Assembly (NCBI RefSeq): GCF_028750875.1
Contig: NW_026542596.1
Location: 75,552,988 to 75,616,987, forward strand
Origin: Macrosteles quadrilineatus
Taxonomy: Eukaryota > Arthropoda > Insecta > Hemiptera > Cicadellidae
DNA length: 64,000 nucleotides
Direction of reading: 5' to 3'
Below the pieces are notes generated by a model. That model ran no database searches, was not told where the DNA came from, and saw nothing but the letters and a program-made list of their open reading frames with translations. Each line of letters opens with the position of its first letter. Positions within the stretch are counted from its first letter, which is position 1. Below, piece after piece: positions 11,975 through 22,190 of this stretch. The translations under genes and the position numbers were made by a program.

Positions 11975-12307
11975 TTTTCCTACAGTTACCTAACAATGCA
12001 CATGTTCTCTCACCGATTTGAGAAAGCAAAGTGGCCAATTTTCTCATCAGTGAGACAATGTTAACATTGTCGTTTAAGTGTCTCACATTGTCTCACTCTA
12101 ATTACTTTGTCTCACTCCAGATTTGCAACGTGAAGGCACGTTTATTTACCAATTCATTTGTTTTATGGTAACTGTAGGAAAAAAATAATGTACACCTCGA
12201 GTGCAAAGTGCAATCGCCTCACCCGAGAAAACGTGAGTAAGGGTTACTCTCGAGTGAGTCAATTGCTCACTTTGCTCACTAGTTGCACAAATAACTATTT
12301 CCGTGAT
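11975..12307 (+). repeat. Dispersed repeat with inverted TTTTCCTACAGTTAC motif, copy A
   Basis: TTTTCCTACAGTTACC at 11975 is inverted as GGTAACTGTAGGAAAA at about 12167-12184. Between them lie GATTTGAGAAAGCAAAGTGGCCAATT and TTTGCAACGTGAAGGCACG. Both motifs, the spacer and about 120 bp beyond the right motif (to TTGCACAAATAACTATTTCC) recur at 40017-40362. The left motif looks like a true end; the repeat continues past the right motif. A MITE that inserted into, or includes, a second repeat is the simplest reading. Confidence 0.6.
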
Positions 12308-12363
12308 TTTATAGGGCTTAAGACAAAATTGCCATTAAAAATAAAAATGTCGAAAATGTGAAA

Positions 12364-14923
12364 TATGCGTATTGGTAGGTCTATCATCGATTGACACCTA
12401 AATTCATCAAAATTCACATGTGTAGTTTGAAACTCTCTACACATCCACCTGAAGATATCACTTCAAAATCCCACCTTTTGGGGTTCAGGGTGACCCAAAA
12501 CGTATGTCTCAACACAAAACTCAAACTCCTAAACGTTGACGAAAACAATACTTTCTCCATAAACTATGTATAGGGAGAGAAAGTAAAATTGTTGGTAAAT
12601 CTGTTGACGGTGCTTTATATTTCAAAACTAAAAAAAAAAAAAAAAAAAAAAACTCCATTAGGAAACAAACTATTTGAAGGATACTTTGTGTATGAAAAAG
12701 CTGACTCTATTAAAACTATATATATATCTTAATGATTCTAGAGGGCATAGCGAATTAACACCATTATAGAAGTTTATCTCCAATAAAATCTTATGGTTTA
12801 ACTTTTGATTTTATACAACTGAACCTACATAAGAACGATACTTAAACTTATTACATTACCCAATTCTCAACTCTGTCATTCTTACTCGTAGTTTTAGTTT
12901 TGAAATGGGTATAATGTCGTGAAATACGAATTCCAATACTATATCGGATCCATCTATCTAGATATATGTAGATGGTACTAATATTTTACTGTTATAAATT
13001 TCAGTTTAATTTTTGTGTACAGCAGTTTTAGCCATTAATTTGAAAGGGGAAATTTCATAGTTGTCCCCTTCAACGATCACAACACAGGAAGATGAAAAAT
13101 GTAGCTGTAACAAAACACACTTTGCGACATTTGATTTTCGCATTCATTTAGTAAAACACAGCCTATAGCTTCAACATGAGTATATGTATAGTAAATGTCA
13201 CATCTACACACATTTCAATGATATGCACTTAACGAAAATATTGTTTAAGGTTATGAATCGACCCTTTAAAATATTTTTATTTATGACAGAACTTTGTAAC
13301 TTTATAGCTAATCATGTATGACTCAACATACAAAGTTTTCGGAGAAAAAGCAGGGAATGTTTTTAAATATTTGTGTAACTAGCTTTAGTCAAATCCTCTT
13401 ACCTAGCGTTGAAGATTTTAACACCTCAGATTTGTTGGAATAAAATGTATAAACGGACATTTGGAGAGCGAAAGCTGCAGTATGAAGCTAAAGCTTGTAC
13501 GAGGGCAGCTAATGCCTCTCTGAATTTGCATAAATGTTGGAGCTAACGAATTCGCCAACGTCCATGTGAAGTATTACATCACTGCAAAAAAGAGAAAACT
13601 TTTCAGCTGATTTGATCCAAAGCATACGCAGAGACGCTTTGAATTACAGCATTTGTAAATTGTTAAAATTTTCAGTAAAAATATTGCTGAAAGATTTAAT
13701 ATTTTTAATGTATTTTGAAACTATGATACGTTTAACGGATTTAAAAATTGTATCATAAGCATTAATATATATTTAATTTCATCGGGCTACTTGAAATGTA
13801 AACTTAATTTAGAGTTAATAATTGTTTGAAAAAGCAGCAACATTATAGAAATTCATAAAGCCAAATTAAATAACAATTACCTCAAAGAACCGTTAGAAAC
13901 TAACTTATTGGAAATAAAATCAAGGTATGTTTTTATGTTACATTTTTATTCGATAACTTTTTTTTTTGTGTTTACTGAGAATGATAAAAAAGTAACTTTA
14001 TAAAAATATCCTTGAGGAACGGATCTGAATAATATGTGTTTTCTTCTTCACACCTCCTGCGTTCTAACCCTATATAAATATTTTGAAATTTTATGCAATT
14101 TCTATGTAAACTATTTTGTAATAATAACTACCATGTATTGCGAGCAATTTTAAATTGAATCTTTCTTGCACATAACTATTGCCACACATTTTTAGACCCA
14201 TTTTAATATCTTGCCACTGTAGGAATATTGAAACTGGAGCGGAGCCAAGTCGAGTAAGTGCTCTCCAAAACCCTTTGTCGTATTGACACTTGGCGTTTCA
14301 ATTTCCCTTCAATACCATTCAAGAACACTTTGACAACCAATGATATGATCTAGGAAAATATTAAAGTGTACTTACCATCACTTAAGTTTTCTGTTAACCA
14401 ATTCAATGTTAGATTTTAGCCTCAGTTTAGGTGAGATAGTTTTGGTTAGGCGAAACATTTGGCATATTATCCATTTGAAATGCGAGTTTATAAGTTTTTA
14501 AATCACGCATTTTTCAGGAATACTGACTGAAAAATACACGAAACGCATAAAAAACGTCCGTACTTCTCTTGTATAGCCGCCACACCAAGCTTGGTTAGGT
14601 AAGCAAAACCATAAAATGATCGGCAAGAGAATCCTCCGCTATCGGATCTCGGAAATAAATAAGTATTACCATACATTTCGTCATAAAAACGAAACGGCGG
14701 TTTTTGGACACAGTTCTAAACCCTAAAAATGGTTTTACAAACAAATTTTCTGGGGGCAAACCTACGTACAGTATGACCAATTAACAGAGAGAGTACCTCC
14801 GCTAGCCATATTGCCAAGGTCCTAGAACTGCCATATGTGTAATGTGTATACACACCGTGTACATGACTTAAGTACATTATTGAATAAAATTTGTTGCAAA
14901 ATAATTACAATTTCACTCATAGT
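12364..14923. other. Noncoding stretch with a poly(A) run
   Basis: No supported gene. A 23-base A run occupies 12630-12652 and could be the tail of a retroposed sequence lying to its left, but no source gene is recognised. The remainder is AT-rich, ending at the left target-site copy of the gypsy element. Confidence 0.45.
14920..14923. repeat. Target-site duplication TAGT, left copy
   Basis: The four bases directly before the TG of the left LTR are identical to those directly after the CA of the right LTR (23679-23682). Four-base duplications are typical of one branch of gypsy-like integrases. Confidence 0.75.
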
Positions 14924-16388
14924 TGCGACGCTGCTTTTCTGCACTGGGAAAATAATACATTTAAAGTGCAGCAGTCGCAAACGTTTGCCGGGGATAGCTC
15001 AGCCTACAATGGCTGGGTAAAATTCCAGGGTCTGCAACAAGGTCAGGGAAACCACTAGGCCAAAAGCCGGGTCTAACCGGTATAGGACTGGCTCATACAC
15101 GGGCACTGTGAACAAGTCAAAAACAAGTCACCAAAACAAACGTGCAATAATCACTACCAGGCCTACGCCGATTCTCCACACTCCTAGGGGGTCGTTGCTG
15201 ACTACGCAACTCGGGCTTCGTCCTAACTACCCAATAGTTAAGCCCAGAGTGCCTAAAACACGGTGAGTTACACGACGACTTGCCAATAAAAACCACAACG
15301 CGTGTTATCACCAGGCGGGGTCTACTAGGCCACTATAATCCAATACACAACTCTAATGCCCAAGCTAAGAATCAAACAGTTCACTCAATAATCGTACCAC
15401 ATAATAATATACAAGTACACTATAGGTAGAGTGACTACACCACTAGTAGCTGGTCTCAATAAATACCAAGCCAAACAAGCAAAACTAAATGTAAATTGCA
15501 ATAGCCTACTATTAAATTATTGAGCAACTTAGTAGCAGATGAATAAATATTAAATACGTTCCAAACACTAGATAAATATATTATCTGATAGCCGATACTC
15601 CGCTGTCCAAGCTACCAAGCTAACGTGTTGGATTACTAAGCAAGCTGTTCAGGTTGAAGTAAAATAATCAAATGATTAATTAATAACAACCCTACTGCTA
15701 CTACTACGACATCAACGTTATATTACTTAGCTGGGCTTCTGTTAACAGGCTAATACAATTAGCTACTAGCCTACTGGCCGCGTGCTTCCAACTACGCACG
15801 CCAAATCGTGCAGCCTAGGTTTGTCGGGCCTCAGAGTTATTAGTAATATAACTAACTCTTTGTACAACGCAAAATAATAACTACTACAGTCAATAAATTA
15901 TATTATTTGCGCTCTAGCACCTGCCCAGAACCGTCAGGAATACACTTTAATATTATTCCTGACTAATATAAATCCTAACTACCGTCAGGCTTTGACCAGC
16001 ACGGTTACAACTCTAACCCTCGCAAATAAATCAGATATTAATATTATCAAACTAATAATATCAAGTCGTCCACTCACCTCAAGTGGGTCACTGACTTACT
16101 ACCCAACTTGACACCAACACGCCTTGAGCACCAATATCACACCGATGTCACCAAAGCACTCCCCGTCTCACTCGACAATCACGAACCAGCTGTTCACTGC
16201 ACGGGATCCACGACTAGAATGTCTGTCCTAGGTTATCCTGAGAAACTAGGATATCCCAGGCTTATCGGCACTGATAAGCCGGGTCAAAGGGCGCTAGCCA
16301 GGTTCGCCGCCGCCGCTTGCCTACCTCAACAATCGGTGCGCGGCCAAATAGCAAATATATACCCCCCTAGGAAAAATAACTCGTTACA
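14924..16388 (-). repeat. 3' LTR of the young gypsy element
   Basis: A 1465-bp terminal repeat, TGCGACG through CGTTACA on the + strand. It is collinear with 22214-23678 with no indel seen. The open frames within it (15117-15311 and 16108-16410) recur identically in the other LTR and are noncoding by-products. Confidence 0.92.
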
Positions 16389-16397
16389 TCCCCCACT
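16389..16397 (-). other. Polypurine tract of the young gypsy element
   Basis: Minus-strand AGTGGGGGA lies directly against the inner edge of the 3' LTR, the expected place for the plus-strand primer of reverse transcription. The same AGTGGGGGA core is found at the matching position of the second element (54194-54204). Confidence 0.7.
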
Positions 16398-16564
16398 TAC
16401 ATCGGGATAAAAAAAAGAAAACGGCCAAAAGAAAAAAAATCTTTGAACTCCGGCCAAAACAAAATACCCCAACTCTTAACCCAATGATTCCTCTTTTGCC
16501 ACGGGTCTCAAAGCAAAACAAAAACAAAACTACTCGATTAAACAAAACATCAAAACAAGAATGA

Positions 16565-17539
16565 CTAAGCATCGGTTCTTTCATGGTAGGTCTTAAGGTC
16601 TTTAACATGGACGACATGGGTCTCTCTCCTACCCTCGTCCTTTACCTCATACATATTAGGGGCCACTCGCTTCACTACTGTACAAGGACCCTGAAACTTA
16701 GGGGCCAGTTTGCCCACTATAGCTTCAGCCGCTGAGGACAAGACATGTAGTCTTCTCATGACTTGATCACCTCGATGGTATTGCACCTCACGTCGTCTAA
16801 GATTATAATATTTAGACTGACGCTGGAAAGCCCTCCTCAAGTTCTGTCGACAACTATCGTACAACCTCTTAAACGCCCGCTCCCGGTCACTATACAGCTC
16901 GTCCACGGTTCTCTCACGGTCATCTCCAGGCTCCGGTCCCGTGGTCAGAGACGACCCGATTGCCCTAGGTAGCCTGAGATCCCTCCCAAAACATAGTTTG
17001 GCAGGTGAAAACCCAGTGGAGTCGTGAACGGCGGTGTTCATCGCGTACTGGAACTCGGCAATGAGTGCATCCCAAGTACGATGATTATCCTGAACAAACT
17101 GGGCTATCATAGTTTTTATAACCCGGTTTGGCCGTTCAACCGGATTGGACTGCGGGCTGTAAGGGGCAGTCTGTCGGAACTCGATTCCCCACTCTTTCGT
17201 CAGGTCTCGGAACACCTTAGAGACGAACTGGGTTCCATTGTCACTCATAAGAATCACAGGGGCGCCAAAACGTAGCAATAGCCCGTCCTTGAATGCACTA
17301 GCTACAGCCTTGGCCGTAGCTGACCGCAGGGGTCTTATTTCAACCCACTTGCTAAACAGGTCCTGGAAAACTGCAAGAAAACGATGCCCACCTTTGGATC
17401 TGGGGAATGGACCCATCAAGTCGACCGACACCGAATGCCAAGGCCCTTGAGGGTTTCGAAAATACATTTGTCCCGCCGGTTTCTTCTGCAATACCTTAAA
17501 CTCCTGGCACGTGGCACAGGACCTAACGTATTCTTTCAC
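16565..17539 (-). CDS. pol: Integrase core and C-terminal part of pol (separated by a frameshift)
   Basis: A 324-residue frame holds the second half of integrase, the enzyme that joins element cDNA to the host chromosome. Cys8 and Cys11 (CATC) are the CC half of the H2C2 zinc-binding module; the two His lie at the end of the preceding frame. The catalytic triad is Asp40 (SVDLMGPF), Asp100 (MSDNGTQF) and Glu135 (NPVERPNR), with spacings of 59 and 34 residues, normal for gypsy integrases. The tail has a GPY/F-type module (KLAPKFQGPCTVV, about 280-292). No chromodomain is evident. The annotated start is only the first Met after the frame change; in an unbroken element this would be continuous with the upstream pol frame. 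The frames meet at a GGGAAAAC run near 17555-17565, consistent with loss of a base or, less likely, ribosomal shifting. Confidence 0.9.
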   Translation of the reverse strand: MKEYVRSCATCQEFKVLQKKPAGQMYFRNPQGPWHSVSVDLMGPFPRSKGGHRFLAVFQDLFSKWVEIRPLRSATAKAVASAFKDGLLLRFGAPVILMSDNGTQFVSKVFRDLTKEWGIEFRQTAPYSPQSNPVERPNRVIKTMIAQFVQDNHRTWDALIAEFQYAMNTAVHDSTGFSPAKLCFGRDLRLPRAIGSSLTTGPEPGDDRERTVDELYSDRERAFKRLYDSCRQNLRRAFQRQSKYYNLRRREVQYHRGDQVMRRLHVLSSAAEAIVGKLAPKFQGPCTVVKRVAPNMYEVKDEGRRETHVVHVKDLKTYHERTDA

Positions 17540-20064
17540 GGCACGACGCCAACCTGGCCAGAAATAGTTTTCCCAACCCGGGCAATTGTTTTCTTAACTC
17601 CCATGTGGCCCGCCATAGGAGAGTCATGGTTCTCTACCAACACATCCTTAACCTTAGATGGTGGTACACAAGTCCTCCATACCACTCCGCCTTCATCATT
17701 CTTATCTTTCCCAAGACGCCTGTATAACTCCCCATCCCTAATACAATAACTCGGGACACGTCTGGGATTGGACAACACACACTCTTTAGTGCGCTGGTAC
17801 CATGTGCCATCTTCTGGCTGCATACCCTCGGTCTCTACTTCGGCCTCTCGTGGGTCTCCTCCCATCACAGCTACGTCAGCCGGGGTATCGTCATCTTCAC
17901 CACCCACGGGCTGACGGGAGAGAGCATCTGCAACACGATTCAACGTACCCTTACGGTACCGGATCTCGAAATCATGCTGTTGCAACTCCATAACCCAACG
18001 AGCAAGCCGACCGGACGGCTCTTGCAGCTTCATCAACCATCTTAATGCCACATGGTCCGTTATGGCCACGAAGCGATAACCCTCCAGATATGGTCGGAAC
18101 TTCCGCACCGCCCAGACCAGAGCCAAACACTCCTTCTCGGTAGTCGTATATTTCCGCTCTTGGTCTGTCAACAGACGGCTCGCGTATGCAACTACGGCCT
18201 CGTTACCGGCCTGGTCTTGCGTCAAAGCTGCACCAAGGCCATCGTTTGAGGCATCTACCTGCAACACGAACGTCTTCGAGAAATCCGGGCATGCCAAAAC
18301 TGGTGTTGAGCTCAGGCGGTTCTTCATTGCTTTGAAAGCAATCTCCTGATCCGAGCCCCACTGCCATTTCTCCCCCTTCTTTAGCAACTTGGTCAAAGGC
18401 CTGACCAACGACGCAAATCCGTCAACAAATCTCCTGTACCAGCTGGCCAGCCCAAGAAAACTTCGAAGATTCCTCACGCTTCGCGGTGTAGGAAAGTCAT
18501 TGATTGCCCTGACCTTCTCTGGATCGGTCGCGATTCCAGCATCACTGACTACGTGACCCAGGTATTTTAACCGGGTCTTACAAAAATGACACTTGTCAGG
18601 ATTCAGGCGCAATCCCGCCCCTCTCAATCTGGCGAAGACGGTCCTCAACAATTCCAGATGATTCTCGAAAGTTTCAGAAACCAAGACCAAGTCATCCAGA
18701 TACGCAAATGCCGATGGTTCTAGGTCCGGGCCGATCACCCTGTCCAGCAAACGCTGAAACGTGGCCCCCGCTGAATGCAAACCAAAAGGCATTACTTTAA
18801 ACTGAAATAAGCCAACCCCGGGTACCGTGAAGGCTGTAACCGGGCGACTCCGTTCATTGAGAGGCACCTGCCAATAGCCACGGTATAAATCGAGAGTACT
18901 TATGTACCGGGCCCGCCGAAGCTTTTCTAAAATGGCGTTTATCCTCGGCAGGGGGTAAGCGTCCGGCACGCTGGCTTCATTAACCTTTCGCAAATCAAGG
19001 CACATCCTAAATTTGCCCGAGGCCTTTTTTACCAGCACGATCGGTGAGCTCCATGGAGACGAAGAAGGTTCTATAATCCCATCCTTCAACATAACCTCCA
19101 CCTCCCCATTAACCACAGCTTGCATAGCTGGATTTCTCGGGTAATGCCTCTGCTTCACCGGAACCACTCCCTCTTTCAGCCTAATAACGTGCTCCAAGAG
19201 ATGGGTCTTCCCGGGCACATCGTCAAATTTTGACAGCTCTCCCTTTAAGAATATCGCCAACGACTGACTTTGGGTTTCCGTCAACGGCTTTATCACTCCC
19301 TCGCCCTTGGCGTCATCACAAGCGGGATCATAATCCACGCCACTACCCGCCAACGAAGTGTCAGATACTTCGGCTTCAGGAATAAGACGGGGATCTCCAT
19401 CGTCAGGGCCTCTGGGGTCTTGGTCACTAATTTCGACTGTATCTATGCGGCTCACTTGACCAGAACAGTACTCACCCACGCCCATTCTTATCACCTCCGT
19501 CACGACCGTCACAAGTCCAAGATCTCGTATGACATCCATACCCAAAATCATATCCGTGGTAAGAGTGGGAACGTACAAGGCGTCTCCAACCCACCGTTTT
19601 CCCGCAGCTTCTCCTGCCAATCGGAACGAATACTCGGCCCTAGACCGCGACCCATCTGCCATCCTCAGAGGAGAGGGTTTCTTAAAAGGTTCTACCCCCT
19701 GGCGTTGAAGATGATCGGCGACTTCTCGCCCAACCAGGTTAACTACGGACCCAGTGTCCAATAACGCCTTAAAAACGCTGCCCATCAGCACAACTTCAAC
19801 AAAGGGCCTTGTCTCTGAAATCAGCCGGTTCTCGTCTACTCCACCAACCAGGCCGTTTAGTTTTCCAAGCCACTCGGACCACTCTTCTGAGGTCGTTCGT
19901 TTTCGGTGGCCTTGCCCAGTTGACCTCCTGATGTCTGAGCTGGCCTGCCGTTTCCCGCCCGACATCCACACTGATTCACCGTCAAACCGGGTTTGCCACA
20001 TCCAAAACAGGAGACGGTCCTCAGTTTGCCACAGCCTCTGGCAAAGTGACCAATCTCCTGGCAC
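17536..20064 (-). CDS. pol: Pol polyprotein: protease, reverse transcriptase, RNase H, start of integrase
   Basis: An 842-residue frame. The aspartic protease active site is LLDTGSVVNL (DTG at 103-105) with a following ILGMD flap-side motif near 173. Reverse transcriptase spans about 300-490, with Asp392 (STLDLYRGYW) and the YLDD box at 455-458 supplying the catalytic Asp. RNase H follows with Asp604 (LQVDASNDG), Glu645 (TTEKECLALV) and Asp670 (AITDHVALRW). The integrase zinc module begins at about 812 (NHDSPMAGH), then the frame shifts and stops at 842. The frame overlaps gag by about 208 bp and is -1 relative to it. It would be made as a Gag-Pol fusion by -1 frameshifting; the heptamer GGAAAAC directly before the gag stop (19860-19866) is a candidate site, not proven. 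The ATG at 20064 is therefore unlikely to be the real start. Confidence 0.93.
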   Translation of the reverse strand: MPGDWSLCQRLWQTEDRLLFWMWQTRFDGESVWMSGGKRQASSDIRRSTGQGHRKRTTSEEWSEWLGKLNGLVGGVDENRLISETRPFVEVVLMGSVFKALLDTGSVVNLVGREVADHLQRQGVEPFKKPSPLRMADGSRSRAEYSFRLAGEAAGKRWVGDALYVPTLTTDMILGMDVIRDLGLVTVVTEVIRMGVGEYCSGQVSRIDTVEISDQDPRGPDDGDPRLIPEAEVSDTSLAGSGVDYDPACDDAKGEGVIKPLTETQSQSLAIFLKGELSKFDDVPGKTHLLEHVIRLKEGVVPVKQRHYPRNPAMQAVVNGEVEVMLKDGIIEPSSSPWSSPIVLVKKASGKFRMCLDLRKVNEASVPDAYPLPRINAILEKLRRARYISTLDLYRGYWQVPLNERSRPVTAFTVPGVGLFQFKVMPFGLHSAGATFQRLLDRVIGPDLEPSAFAYLDDLVLVSETFENHLELLRTVFARLRGAGLRLNPDKCHFCKTRLKYLGHVVSDAGIATDPEKVRAINDFPTPRSVRNLRSFLGLASWYRRFVDGFASLVRPLTKLLKKGEKWQWGSDQEIAFKAMKNRLSSTPVLACPDFSKTFVLQVDASNDGLGAALTQDQAGNEAVVAYASRLLTDQERKYTTTEKECLALVWAVRKFRPYLEGYRFVAITDHVALRWLMKLQEPSGRLARWVMELQQHDFEIRYRKGTLNRVADALSRQPVGGEDDDTPADVAVMGGDPREAEVETEGMQPEDGTWYQRTKECVLSNPRRVPSYCIRDGELYRRLGKDKNDEGGVVWRTCVPPSKVKDVLVENHDSPMAGHMGVKKTIARVGKTISGQVGVVP

Positions 20065-21707
20065 CTAAAACACCGTGCATCCTTTGCACCATCTGCCACT
20101 TTCCTAGTCATTACGGGCCTTTGTTCACGGACCCGGTTAGAGTCAAAAGCTACTCGCTGCCCAATCGACTTAGCCTCAAGAGATGGTCTCTGAAAATTAT
20201 GTCTTTCAACCGTGGCCGTTTCAAAACACCTTTCAGCCTTCTTCTTGGGAACATAGGCGGTTTCCAAAACCAGCGCTACGTTTGGTGAAGGAGGAGGTCG
20301 GAACGCCGCCTTCTCTCGCAGATAGGCCTCGTAGTCTTCAGCCAACTCAACCATCTCGGCCAGATTGCGGAAGTCCCGCCTTCGCACCATGAGTTTGTAC
20401 TCAGGTCGCATGTTGTTGTAGATCAAGTCCAATCTACCATGCTCTGACAACGTACCGCTACGCCTAAGCAAGGTACTTATGGAAACAACGTAGTCCCGGA
20501 AGTACTCGCCTTCACCCTGTGTCATTTTCCGGATCTCCTCATCCGAGTTCCTCCAATATCCTGGTGGGAAGAACTGGATTTCAAACTGACGCCGGAAAGC
20601 TTCAAAGGAATACAGGAGCTCCTTGCAATTCCTGTACCATAGAAGCGCTGAACCTTGCAGCAGCTCCGGTAGCGCTCTGAGCAGGTCCTCCGACGATATA
20701 GCGTACGAGACCATCAGCTCTTCAAGACGCTCCAGGAATGACACAGGGTCTCTACGTCCATCAAACTTCAAACCCCACTTTCGGACCATGTCACATATCT
20801 TGGAGCAGTCCTTCGGCTCCACCCTGCTGGCCTCACTCGAGAGCATACCCGATCCACGTGGCACTTCCACACTAGAAGGACGGACTGGTCTCTCCAAATG
20901 ATCATTAGGTCGCTGCCATCCCTCGGGTCTACTTGGTAACCCAAAGGTAGGCGTAGGAGCAGCCACAACAGGAGACGTAGGGTTGGCGGGTCTTCTGAGC
21001 CCATAGCCGACCTCATTACTCGGCGAGCCTCTCGCCTGTCGCACCACCGATGCCAGATATTCTCGGAGAGTACGGGTATCAGTCTCCAAAGACAACCCAA
21101 GAATCTCTTTGACCGCCTCTAACTCCCTGCTAAGTCCCACTATCTCTGCTTGATTCGATTCCGCATTACCCAGTACCTGAGGTACGGTTCTCAGAGGGTC
21201 AGGAAGCCCCATAGTTGTAATAGTCGGCGGTACATATGTCGGTGCAGCAGCCCAAGCCGTACACAGCCTATCATCGCTGTACCGACGAGCATTCCGCTGC
21301 TTCCAAAACGACGAGAATCTCTGCCGTAATTCTGCAGAAGTCCCAGTGGTCACCAAACCATACTGGTCCATCGTCCTCATGAGCTCCCCTTTCGAGAGGT
21401 CATATATCCAACCCACGCGACCGTCCCGGGACTGCGACCCCAAGGACATAGTCGCTGGCGCGGAATATGTCAACGAAGTTGTCACTGTCGTAGCCACGAC
21501 CGATGAAATAGTCGGCCAAACGGGCGAAGACGCCGGCCACAATGACGATGTCGTCATCACCGACAGTTCGGAGCTAACCCCAGAACTAGTCGTAGCAATA
21601 GCAGACGTAATAGGCGTACCGCCCAGCACAGACGTCGTACTCGTAGTCACAACCATATTTAAAATCCAAATACCACGACTAATCCGCAAAAATAAGAGTG
21701 AAACCAA
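19857..21707 (-). CDS. gag: Gag polyprotein with a SAP-like motif and zinc knuckle
   Basis: A 616-residue frame for the structural protein that packages the RNA. The first 95 residues are Ser/Thr-rich. Residues 103-131 (DLSKGELMRTMDQYGLVTTG and following SAELRQRF) fit the SAP DNA-binding motif. A helical, charged stretch lies at about 180-225. The retrotransposon Gag core spans about 312-465 (LLWYRNC, FRRQFEIQFFPPGY, RDYVVSISTLLRRSG). A CCHC zinc knuckle is at Cys546-Cys559. A second at Cys567-Cys580 has Leu575 where His is expected. The ATG at 21707 is the first possible start; a second Met at residue 18 (21656), before a Val-Val-Thr-Thr run, may be the true start. The frame ends with TAA at 19857-19859. 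Confidence 0.9.
   Translation of the reverse strand: MVSLLFLRISRGIWILNMVVTTSTTSVLGGTPITSAIATTSSGVSSELSVMTTSSLWPASSPVWPTISSVVATTVTTSLTYSAPATMSLGSQSRDGRVGWIYDLSKGELMRTMDQYGLVTTGTSAELRQRFSSFWKQRNARRYSDDRLCTAWAAAPTYVPPTITTMGLPDPLRTVPQVLGNAESNQAEIVGLSRELEAVKEILGLSLETDTRTLREYLASVVRQARGSPSNEVGYGLRRPANPTSPVVAAPTPTFGLPSRPEGWQRPNDHLERPVRPSSVEVPRGSGMLSSEASRVEPKDCSKICDMVRKWGLKFDGRRDPVSFLERLEELMVSYAISSEDLLRALPELLQGSALLWYRNCKELLYSFEAFRRQFEIQFFPPGYWRNSDEEIRKMTQGEGEYFRDYVVSISTLLRRSGTLSEHGRLDLIYNNMRPEYKLMVRRRDFRNLAEMVELAEDYEAYLREKAAFRPPPSPNVALVLETAYVPKKKAERCFETATVERHNFQRPSLEAKSIGQRVAFDSNRVREQRPVMTRKVADGAKDARCFRCQEIGHFARGCGKLRTVSCFGCGKPGLTVNQCGCRAGNGRPAQTSGGQLGKATENERPQKSGPSGLEN
19860..19866 (-). promoter_or_regulatory. 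Candidate -1 frameshift site (GGAAAAC) before the gag stop
   Basis: Minus-strand GGAAAAC sits immediately 5' of the gag TAA, inside the gag/pol overlap, and pol is in the -1 frame. The heptamer is only a partial match to the standard X XXY YYZ slippery pattern. Its position is the main support. Confidence 0.3.
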
Positions 21708-21732
21708 TTAAAATATATTTAACACCGTTATA

Positions 21733-21945
21733 ATAAATCAAACCAATTATAGGTGTGAAAGTCAAACCACAAATACACAATAAGGGTTCTCACTCAAATA
21801 ATATTCGATGATAAAGCTCAATTAATTAGCAAAATAATAAATCAAACCAATTATGGGTGTGAAAGTCAAACCACAAATACACAATAAGGGTTCTCACTCA
21901 AATAATATTCAATGATAAGGCTCAATTAATTAGCAAAATTAAAAT
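21733..21945 (-). repeat. 104-bp tandem duplication in the gypsy leader
   Basis: Two adjacent copies of a 104-bp unit contain AAATCAAACCAATTAT.GGTG and AATAAGGGTTCTCACTCAAA. The copies start near 21737 and 21841 and differ by a few bases. They lie in the untranslated leader between the PBS and gag, where packaging and translation signals usually lie; any function is inferred. Confidence 0.8.
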
Positions 21946-22013
21946 TACTAACTAATATCTATGTATACAACCACTAAATAAATTAGGGTTCACAACACAC
22001 GACGCTGTAACAG

Positions 22014-22190
22014 AAAACAGGTTAGGCCTACCCAACCGACTATAAAATCACAGCAGGTCTGCCTAAAACTCTGCTCAACAGCTCAGGTCCGCAGCCAATC
22101 TGCACAAGTCCGCAGCAAATCTGCACAAATAAAATTATTTTGTTCGGGCGCCGTTAATACGTCAGCAACTCAGCACCACTGCCAACCTCA
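22014..22190 (-). other. Gypsy 5' leader, remainder
   Basis: Untranslated sequence between the duplicated block and the PBS. It contains small imperfect repeats of CAGGTC.GC and CCGCAGC.AATCTGCACAA (about 22083-22130) and a second PBS-like match at 22141-22152 described in the findings. Confidence 0.6.

Noticed and set aside
12630..12652. Processed pseudogene tail
   Set aside because: A 23-base A run is present, but nothing upstream resembles a gene and no flanking duplication was found.
15117..16410. Open frames inside the LTR (15117-15311 minus, 16108-16410 plus) and their twins at 22407 and 23398
   Set aside because: They are duplicated only because the LTR is duplicated, overlap regulatory DNA and have no known domain.
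17545..17570. Programmed -1 frameshift in integrase
   Set aside because: In the pol reading frame the codons are GGG AAA ACT, which do not allow standard tandem slippage; a one-base loss is simpler. Kept only as an open question.
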